Below are positions 54,601-64,000 of a stretch of 64,000 nucleotides of DNA, piece by piece (within the stretch, counting starts at the first letter, position 1; every line of letters begins with the position of its first letter). The notes beneath the pieces were generated by a model. The model saw nothing but the letters and a program-made list of their open reading frames with translations, ran no database searches and was not told the DNA's origin. The stretch is taken from contig JABACO010000020.1 of assembly GCA_013339895.1 (NCBI GenBank), forward strand, positions 544,054-608,053, read 5' to 3'. The stretch comes from Ephydatia muelleri (lineage: Eukaryota; Porifera; Demospongiae; Spongillida; Spongillidae). Both the position numbers and the translations under genes were made by a program.

Positions 54601-56053
54601 AAATGATCAGCGAGAATGCTACCAAGGTGGGTGTGATCATAAGTGCAGGGACCTTTTGTGCAGGCCAATCAGCTTCCCGCGCACTCCACCAGGTCTTGAC
54701 GCAGCTTGATGGCATACGGAAGAACAGAAAGTATGCTTTCATCCTTGTGATTATAGCTCATGCTTAAGTGGGTGTGGTCTCTGTTACCTAGGAAATTCAT
54801 TTGCTTGAATGATAACATGGATCATCGCAAACATGATGCCAATATGGTATCTTTCTACAACTAGTTGGGAGGGGTCATGACTTGTCTCTCTCCAGGCCAA
54901 GATGGTCTTGTTGGATTTCTACGAGTCTTTCTACCCTCTGCCTTCACAGTTTGAACTGTTGCCGCAGTACCGGAACAGGTTTATGTATGTCTCCGAGCTT
55001 GAGGAATGGTGAGTCCATTGGGTGTGGTCATAGTTGTCACCTTTAGTGCAAATATTGCAGTGAATTGAATAACAGGTCTGCATTACGCTGATTGCAAAGG
55101 GATTAATGCTATTTTAAGTCACCACTCTATGTTCTATCTAGTCTTGTGTTCACATCACCTCCCAATCAACATCATCATCGTCATGGGCAACAGACCCCCA
55201 ATCAATATCATCATCATGGGCAACAGACCCCCAATCAATATCATCATCGTCATGAGCAACAGACCCCCAATCAATATCATCATCATCATGGGCAACAGAC
55301 CCCCCAATCAATATCATCATCATCATGGGCAACAGACCCCCAATCATCATCATCGTCATGGGCAACAGACCCCCAATCATCGTCATGGGCAACAGACCCC
55401 CAATCAATATCATCATCGTCATGAGCAACAGACCCCCAATCAATATCATCATCGTCATGGGCAGCGATACAAAGAGTGCCTTGATTTACATTTTTCACCA
55501 CAAGTGATGGTTCTCTACTAAAGCCTTCCAGCTAGCAAGCATCACAGAACTGTTGTTATGGCTGGATGACACAGACCAAATAGAAACCACTCAAGCATTC
55601 ATCCCATTCAGCTATTGCATTAAAAGTTCAATAGCTGTGTCCATCTGGGTTTTAAACATGCATTTAGTGATGAGCACATTTATGAAGTACACATCCACGT
55701 GTATGACTTAATGGACCATTGTCTCTGCACATGCACTGAGAGAGAAATTGATGTTCAGTATTGCTGCATAGTTTTGTCACGCCATGAAGCTAACTTGTTG
55801 TGTCGGGTTGTTTCAGGCTGCAGATGAAAGAGAATGTTCAGATATCTCTACACATGCTGTGTGCTGTGTTGTTGGTTGTTTGTGTCATATCGCTGTTCTT
55901 TGGGAAGGTGGGTACGCCGTCACTCCTATGTGTGCAGTCGTGGTTACGACCTGCTTCTTTGTTGTAATTAAGGTTATTCAGTTCAAAAGAAAAATGGTGA
56001 GAACTCTGAACTCATGTCTGAGACCGGAGCGTGTGCGTTCCAGTTCTGTGTAG
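46891..56053 (+). CDS. GNPTAB: GNPTAB, second copy, 5' truncated by gap
   Basis: Exons: 46891..46992, 47051..47174, 47843..47901, 48397..48512, 48568..48770, 49582..49692, 50799..50866, 51154..51531, 51558..51630, 51945..52213, 53094..53246, 54082..54256, 54418..54503, 54566..54626, 54693..54730, 54792..54846, 54896..55008, 55817..55907, 55973..56053. All junctions are in phase except for one extra G in the exon 48397..48512 (around 48,443), which the left copy lacks. Order: end of the stealth block ([10 protein letters not shown]), two LNRs ([21 protein letters not shown]), the DMAP1-binding segment, the third and fourth conserved stealth-type blocks ([21 protein letters not shown]), an EF-hand-like loop between them, then one membrane helix and VIQFKRKM at the cytosolic end. 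About 784 residues are visible out of roughly 1,200 expected. Confidence 0.95.
47162..47235. repeat. 39-bp repeat, two-unit state
   Basis: Counterpart of the 18-20-unit array at 38,565-39,369: TGTACTA|GTAAGT occurs at 47,174/47,175 and again 39 bp later. Confidence 0.9.
47625..47832. repeat. 14-bp repeat, short allele
   Basis: About 14 units of CATC(AT)CTGCTGCACAA/CAT type. Counterpart of 36,870-38,155. Confidence 0.9.
48190..48390. repeat. TG microsatellite
   Basis: (TG)n with TCTG interruptions directly before the acceptor GGTTTGCAG of the exon at 48,397. Confidence 0.85.
48775..49470. repeat. 26-bp CTCTAGAG minisatellite, long allele
   Basis: About 27 units. Counterpart of 35,510-35,875, which has about 14. 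Confidence 0.9.
49726..50180. repeat. 18-bp minisatellite
   Basis: About 25 units of TCTACACTGGGGCTGTGA. Counterpart of 34,803-35,255, of similar size. Confidence 0.9.
50285..50765. repeat. 18-bp minisatellite, long allele
   Basis: About 27 units of GGGGGTCTTGCATTGTGA. Counterpart of 34,420-34,695 with about 15. It ends about 35 bp before the acceptor of the exon at 50,799. Confidence 0.9.
50867..51120. repeat. 33-bp minisatellite
   Basis: Units ending CTGAGAGGTGTGTGTATCCT. The first unit includes the exon end ACTGAGAG|GTGAGT, so this array also grew from a 5' splice junction. Counterpart of 34,085-34,320. Confidence 0.8.
51640..51945. repeat. TG and CA tracts
   Basis: (TG)n at 51,655-51,735 and (CA)n with CATACA at 51,850-51,943, the latter running into the acceptor of the exon at 51,945. 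Confidence 0.85.
52225..52520. repeat. GGAGTGGGGATGAGGTGGGA minisatellite
   Basis: About ten units of 20-28 bp just after the donor at 52,214. Counterpart of 32,610-32,940. Confidence 0.85.
52612..53015. repeat. 26-bp minisatellite, short allele
   Basis: About 15-16 units with core CACACATGGATTGGT. Counterpart of the 81-unit array at 30,400-32,520. Confidence 0.95.
53330..53595. repeat. CACACTAATTCCCATA minisatellite, short allele
   Basis: About a dozen units. Counterpart of 29,396-30,080. Confidence 0.9.
53620..54055. repeat. CA-rich tract and 19-bp minisatellite
   Basis: 53,620-53,975: ACACAATACACACACATGCCC units. 53,983-54,052: about four GGGCCCCCATGTATGATCT units. Counterparts of 28,827-29,395 and 28,678-28,826. 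Confidence 0.85.
55150..55465. repeat. ATCATC-containing minisatellite, short allele
   Basis: About nine units of CAACAGACCCCCAATCA plus ATATCATCATC. Counterpart of 26,699-27,570. Confidence 0.9.
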
Positions 56054-57048
56054 CTGGCATGTTCTATGTAGAAATGTTTGTATTGATCTATTTTTTTTTT
56101 CTTTATTTGGATGTTATGTGTTTAACTGATAACGTTCTATGTGCCACCAATCAGTTAGCCATCCCAGTACAGTCTAACCTCAGCAATCATCTCCCCATTG
56201 CAGTTGGTTCTGGACAGTTCCGATTCCATACTGTTTATCACTATGTTTATCTGTATTATAGGTAGCTCCCAAATATGGCCAACCAGTTCTGACCCTTTTG
56301 TGTAACCACTTTAGAGGGAGGTTGTGGTGGGGCGGATCGGCAAATTGCTGGGATGGTATGGTACACAGCAGGAAAAGTATGGTTACAACAAGTTACAACT
56401 TAGTGATAGCTTAGTTATAGCCAGTTGGTATAAGCTATACAATGGTTGTACGATAGTTGTACATGGAGATTGTGGTAGTTATAGCAGAGTTATGCCAAAT
56501 TCTGTGGAGTGCACTTATCCCAATTGTCATAACACGGTATGACCGTGTCTGTCTCGCAGTGGTACTCCTAGACAGTATGTTGCTTTGGCTGATTAATATT
56601 TGTGGATACTGACTGCCTCTAGAATGTTCTGTGTGCCATCAATCTAATTAGATCATTACTGAAGCTTCTGCTTTCAAACTTAAAATGCTTCGTCTCTAGA
56701 ATGTCAGCATCTGATATGTCTACTTAAAACAACTGAAACACTCTTTCCTCATGCGTGCAAACAATTCATTCCATACATACAGTTAGTTGGTTACACCTGG
56801 GCCCCAGACCTGCTGCAGTTACGGTTGCCTCTTGATACACAGCCCTTTTGTTTGGAAGTTTGTAACAGAGTGCATGCCCTCATAAAACAAGTGCATGAAA
56901 TAGCCGCCCTGACTCAAAATCATCGACTATTAACTCGAACCCCCACCAAAATGACAAACATAGAGATAAAATGAAAGTCAAGGACACACAATTACAGATA
57001 AGAGGAGTGTAGAAATACAGATGGCAATGATTCTTTCGTGTGTTGGTG
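56054..57048. other. Intergenic between converging GNPTAB and chimaerin (right arm)
   Basis: Mirror of 25,111-26,117. No gene or array recognised. A few small substitutions separate it from the left arm. Confidence 0.6.
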
Positions 57049-57270
57049 TTAGGGGAAGAATATGCTACATTGACTGATCAACAGTTCAATTGCCTTCTTC
57101 TGTTCAGGGAGCTTTTGCACAGCCATTATACCACTTCCATAAGGGGATCGCATAATGGAAGGTGCGAAGACCACAGCAAGATTCGTCGCATCCATGCGGT
57201 TCTCTTTTCTATGTTCAGTGACTCTAAAATGATACAAGGTTAACTGGCTATGCAGATAGTGCCTCTCTAC

Positions 57271-57306
<36 letters not shown>

Positions 57307-60300
57307 TCCAAAAAAAGTAACAAGACACTCTTTACCAACAGGTTACCATGGTTTTGAAATGCCTCCACTCCCCCCCTCCCCCATGGGGAACTTCTATGGC
57401 TAACCACAGGAGTACAAGAACATGCAACATAGCAAACAAAAACATCCAGCAGTGCAAACCCACCAACCCTTTCTTTCACCACCAACCACTCCCACCCCTC
57501 TCCCGGTCCTCCCTGCCACCCCTTCCCTCTCCCAACCCTACACTTTACTTGTGCAGGTGTCGAATGAGGTACTTCAATGTGTTGTAATGGGAGGGGGGGA
57601 GGTGTTGAATGCCAACCTTCAACATATCCATACGCTCCTCTGGTGTGGAGAGCTCTGTGGGGTGAGGTAACCATGGTAATGAAGGTACCACACCCTTTCC
57701 AGCCATATAGTACTCACTTGCAGCAATCAAGCATATCTCGTACGCCTCGAATGTCATGAGGGGGAGAGGTAATTCTCTGAGATAGAGCTTCAGTGCTCCT
57801 GTGATCGCGTGGATGTCCTCTATTCCAGTAAGGTCTGCATAGCCCTCTGTGAAGCAATAGGAGGGAGTTGTATAATGAGTTCTACTGTGGGGTTGGTCTC
57901 TCTCTCCCAGTGGTGACAATCACCACTCCACACACCCACACTCCAGGTTTACATATATACGCACATTCATGTACAACACATAGACATACACACACACACA
58001 CATGCACACACATATACACACACATGCACAAACACACATGCACACACACATGCACACACACACACACATGCACACACACACATGCACACACATGCACACA
58101 CACATGCACACACACATACACACACACACTACTTACCACTATCAAATATCTTCTTAATCTTGAGAAGGTCGTTGGACTTGCCAGACACTCTATACAAACC
58201 TTCAAAATCCAAACCTGTACAGATATAGTTATCATAGGACACACCCAATATGATCATGTGACATCATCATAGGGACCCTCATATGATCATGTGATTGTTA
58301 GCAATAGCTGCAAATTCAAGTGATCAACTTCTGAGAGTTCTAAATCATGCAAGTCCAATGAATCAATGGCTAAGTAATTAAGACTTCTTGCAACATGTAG
58401 CATATAATAAGGCAGGGAACCCAAGCTGAGTTGAGCACTAAATAGAGTGCCAGTGAGGTGTCTACCAGTCAAGAAACTCTATTCTACAACACACACACAC
58501 ACAATGCACAGATGCTCACCTCTTCGTTCAACCTCTTCAATGCAGGTCTTCAAAACCACTGGTATCTTGGTGGCGTGCATTTTGACAATGGTTGTTAGCT
58601 CCACCCCATAGACTGCATACCAAGAGGAAGAGAAGAGAGGGGCCAGAGTGGCTTTATGACAAAGGGGCTTTATGACAGAGTGGCTTTATGACAAAGGGGC
58701 TTTATGACAAAGGGGCCTTATGACAGAGTGGCTTTATGACAAAGGGGCTTTATGACAAAGTGGCTTATGACAGAGGGGCTATATGACAGAGTGGCTTTAT
58801 GACAGAGGGGCTTTATGACAGAGTGGCTTTATGACAGAGGGGCTTTTGGCTGTCCTTTTGGCAATGGCATTTCTAAAGGCACTGTTGAGGCTACACCCAT
58901 ACTGATAGCTCAATGCCACCATATCAAATTAATGTGTCCATATTAGGAACAGGTTTCCTGTTGAAGAATAAGAGGTGAATTGTGGGGTCATGTCTAGTGC
59001 CACACCTTGTAGCTCAACAGGAGACTTGCCTCTTGCAGCAGATCAGCAAACACGATACATTCATAGGACATTCCAATGAAAGTCTCACAAGAGGACAAAC
59101 TACTTTGAAACCACCAGTATTGAGCAAATGACCTCACTGCTCAGAGGCAAAGAATCAGATGTACATGCAATTTGAAGTGTATTCATCCATGAGTCAGGGA
59201 ACCATGACTACACTGTTACACCAGGGAATCATGACAGAAAAGGATGCAGGTGTCCTTCCATATTAGAGGTCACTTATCACACCTCAATTAGCATGATTAA
59301 CTGCTAGTTTATTAATGATTATCCATCCCTAATGCTCCCCTATCAAACACACCAAATACAGCATAACCAAACTATTGTAGACTAGTTGCGATAGGTATCC
59401 TTTCTGTTCACACAAATCAATACCCCACCAGCACTTGTATAAAGACCAGTACATGGCTCCCACATGACCAGTACATGGCTCCCACATGACCAGTACATGG
59501 CTCCCACATGACCAGTACATGGCTCCCACATGACCAGTACATGGCTCACACACAGACACACGAGTCAGTGATTGCTAAATGGATTAGTTTTCCATTTGTT
59601 GCCCACCCACCCAAGAGAGAATAAGAATACGCAGGGTATTATGACTCCATTTAAATACTGAAAGATGCTCCCATGTGAGCTGGCATCACAGTAGAATATA
59701 TACTTCCCCACACTCTTTTATCACATGGAACTGTTATAAATCTTTTCAAAAAGGTATGCACTAACTGCAACTTGATACGGTGAAAATATAGGTGTAAATG
59801 AAATCAATACATTGTGTACATGAGTTGTATGTCTTCATCACATTACACTACAAGACAAGGACAAGGGTGGGGCACTTAAACTAGCTGATCATTTATAGCA
59901 TGTCTGATGACCAAGAAATATGTATACACACACACGTGTACATTATATACACAGTACCTTTCTTCACCAATAGCCGAGAGGGTTGACAGTTAGGGTGCTT
60001 TTCATCTTTGCACTGTTTATGAGTGCTGTAGCCACAGTCTGTAAAGATGGAGGGAGAGCAGGAGGAAGAGAGAGGAGGAGGGAGGGAGGGAGAGGAGGAA
60101 GTGAAAGGAGGAGGAAGGGAGGAGGAAGGGAGGGAGGGAGAGGAGGAGGAAGGGGAGGGAGAGGAGGGGAAGGGAGGGAGAGAAAGGACAAATAGGTGAG
60201 AGGAGAGGCAATACATAGAGGGAAGAGAGATACTTCGATAGTGAAGTTAAACACAATAGAAGGAAGAACACTGCAAGAGAACATACTAAAAAGACACAAT

Positions 60301-62091
60301 AGCAAAGGAAACAAAGAGGTAGAGGTAAGACAAACCAACCCACCTTTGCACCTATATCCCTGTGCTCTGAGGCCCCACATGAAGTTTCTGCAGTAGTCGC
60401 ACCACGCCATACTGAGGTAGTTATGAAGCTGAATAGAGGGGTAACAGGTTCAGCCATCTCTGTAGCACCCAGAACACAAAGAGCAGCGAAGACCATTCCC
60501 ATTTGGTACAATAGCTCCACCCACATACCAATAGCTCCACCCACATACCAATAGCTCCACCCACATACCCTTATCCCTTGAGTAGCGTCCATTCTGATTA
60601 CAACTTACTAACCACACCCATGAGCCCTACAATAAGTTGGTGCTATGTATGCCTCAAAAAAGAACTACTAAAATCCATAGACTCCGCCCCTCAAGGGTCA
60701 ATTATCCCACTCTTTAGGCCAATGACCCCGCCCGCCCTCTAGTCCAAGAACAAACCTCTCTACTCCTCAGGTGTGCATGTCACACCTTGCCCTAACACAC
60801 CACACCTTACCTTAAAATTATGTGGCTTCTCATAATGGAAGTAGAGACTCTCAACACGATCCTCCTGAGAAAGGGTTAGATGATCAGAGAGGGTTAGAGG
60901 ATCAGAGAGGGTTAGAGGGTCAGAGAGGGTTAGAGGATCAGAGAGGGTTAGAGGATCAGAGAGGGTTAGAGGATCAGAGAGGGTTAGAGGATCAGAGAGG
61001 GTTAGAGGATCAGAGAGGATTAAAGGATCCAAGAGGGTTAGAGGATCCGAGAGGGTTAGAGGATCCGAGAGGGTTAGAGGATCAGAGAGGGTTAGATGAT
61101 CAGAGAGGGTTGAGGATCAGAGAGGGTTAGAGCATCAGAGAGGGTTAGAGGATCAGAGAGGCATGCCAACTGAATCTCTTAATTCTATTCATTGGGACTT
61201 TCCCCTCCCTCTCTCCCTCCTCCCCATCCTCCCTCTCTCCCTCCTCCCCCCCCCCCCACAGCTTACAGTCTTTGGCATTGCACCAGAGGGTGACAAAATG
61301 GACGCCTCCCCCTGCGCACTGCTGTCCTTCAATTCGTCCACTGTGGGTGCAGAGCTAGGGGCGTCGCCCAAGATGATGCTGTCCCTCTTGACAGGTATAG
61401 TGCAGGGAGAGTACCTATTCCTCTTCCCCACCCCCTTCCCACCTGGCAAAGGGGACGGGTCCCCAGTCCCTTCGCTCGACCCTTCTCCTTCCTTGGGTGG
61501 TGTGTAAGGAGGAGGCTGTTCGGGACGGAGAGACTCTTTTGCTGACTTGAGGTACAGTTCAACATTATTGGCTTCCATGTAAAGTGTGATGAGGCCATCT
61601 TGTACTAGGTCCTCTATCGTATCAAATGGCTTCTCACCTAGGAGAAAGCGTGCCATATCATGGATGAGGCTTCTTCTATACAACTGAGAAAGGCTTTTGA
61701 GCATGCATTGCATTGCCGAGGGTTGCTCAAGAAGGATTCTTAAAAGTCAAAACAAATCAATGTTTGCACACAACATGACAAAAAAAAACAAAAAAAAAAA
61801 CAAACTCACCGACATAGTAGCAATTTCGCGCATAAAACAGACGATAGTGTCGAACCTGTTCACCAAATCTGAAAGTGAAACCAAGGACCTGCCACTTGTT
61901 CTCTCTCCCCTCCCTCATTCTTGTCCCCAGACTTACACAAACGACAGGCTGTAACTGTCAGGCTGACTCAGCCCCTGGCGCACCAGATAGTTTCCATCAG
62001 CCTTCCCTAGGAGCAGCGCGGTATCGTCACGCGATATGCTCCCATGATATCTGTGTACGTCAGCGGTTGGCATCAATGAGAACGAGTCCAT
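57049..62091 (-). CDS. CHN1/CHN2-like: Chimaerin, second copy
   Basis: Mirror of the gene at 19,887-25,110, with the same SH2, C1 and RhoGAP exons. The start codon is at 62,089-62,091 (MDSFSLMPTADVHRYHGS) and the stop at 57,049. SH2 segment: GKADGNYLVRQG. Cys/His C1 segment near 60,360-60,410 and 59,960-60,030. RhoGAP: GLYRVSGKSNDLLKIKK near 58,145-58,215 and NLAVVFAPSIMR near 57,150. I saw no frame break in the exons checked. Introns differ from the left copy mainly in array length (16-bp array about 12 units instead of 29; 20-bp array longer). Whether this is a second locus or the other allele depends on how the inverted arms are interpreted. Confidence 0.93.
57975..58130. repeat. CA-rich tract
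   Basis: Counterpart of 24,059-24,178, slightly longer. Confidence 0.85.
58645..58850. repeat. 16-bp minisatellite, short allele
   Basis: About 12-13 units of GAGTGGCTTTATGACA. Counterpart of 23,085-23,555. Confidence 0.9.
59450..59545. repeat. 20-bp tandem repeat, long allele
   Basis: About five units of ACCAGTACATGGCTCCCACATG. Counterpart of 22,430-22,495. Confidence 0.85.
60045..60185. repeat. GA-rich tract
   Basis: Mirror of 21,780-21,930, next to the acceptor of the second C1 exon. Confidence 0.85.
60505..60570. repeat. 19-bp tandem repeat, three units
   Basis: Mirror of 21,376-21,465, one unit shorter. Confidence 0.8.
60870..61160. repeat. 17-bp minisatellite with GGGTTA core
   Basis: Mirror of 20,797-21,090, similar length. 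Confidence 0.85.

Positions 62092-64000
<1,909 letters not shown>

Overview
The window is animal genomic DNA. Its genes are split by short GT-AG introns, and they include single copies of metazoan genes: a chimaerin-type Rac-GAP, the GNPTAB phosphotransferase, PIGA, a GALK1-type galactokinase and ribosomal protein eL18. A kinase pseudogene of a type I know from demosponges, compact introns and dense repeats suggest a sponge (inference, moderate confidence). Several genes carry single-base frame breaks, which fits an unpolished long-read assembly.

Layout. 1-13,240 is a gene-poor repeat region. It holds two related LINE fragments (about 930-2,340 and 8,830-9,870), a broken kinase gene (2,883-4,212), two fragments of a second retroelement (4,335-5,820), several fold-back elements including a clean MITE (9,875-10,123), and a decayed DDE transposase (11,080-12,000). 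13,246-41,142 is the gene-rich part: GALK1 (+), RPL18 (+), PIGA (-), chimaerin (+) and GNPTAB (-). PIGA and chimaerin are head to head. RPL18/PIGA and chimaerin/GNPTAB are tail to tail. The introns of chimaerin and GNPTAB are full of minisatellites. A Ty3/gypsy-like LTR retrotransposon (about 41,310-45,890) lies upstream of GNPTAB and runs into exactly 1,000 N (45,891-46,890).

Beyond the gap, 46,891-64,000 is the reverse complement of 17,983-39,653. It repeats GNPTAB (now +, truncated by the gap), chimaerin (now -) and the first half of PIGA (now +). Coding sequence is nearly identical between the arms, but many tandem arrays differ several-fold in length (arms 21,671 versus 17,110 bp). The simplest reading is two alleles joined head to head by scaffolding, not a true palindrome; a recent inverted duplication is the alternative.

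The genes are housekeeping and do not form one pathway: GALK1 (galactose use), eL18 (60S ribosome), PIGA (first step of GPI-anchor synthesis), chimaerin (Rac inactivation downstream of lipid signals) and GNPTAB (mannose-6-phosphate tagging of lysosomal enzymes). I found no convincing new biochemical system. The most interesting signals are the inverted arms, a GNPTAB minisatellite that multiplies a 5' splice site, an AG-free array before a GNPTAB 3' splice site, a possible 26-nt intron, and a MITE whose empty site lies in the same window.
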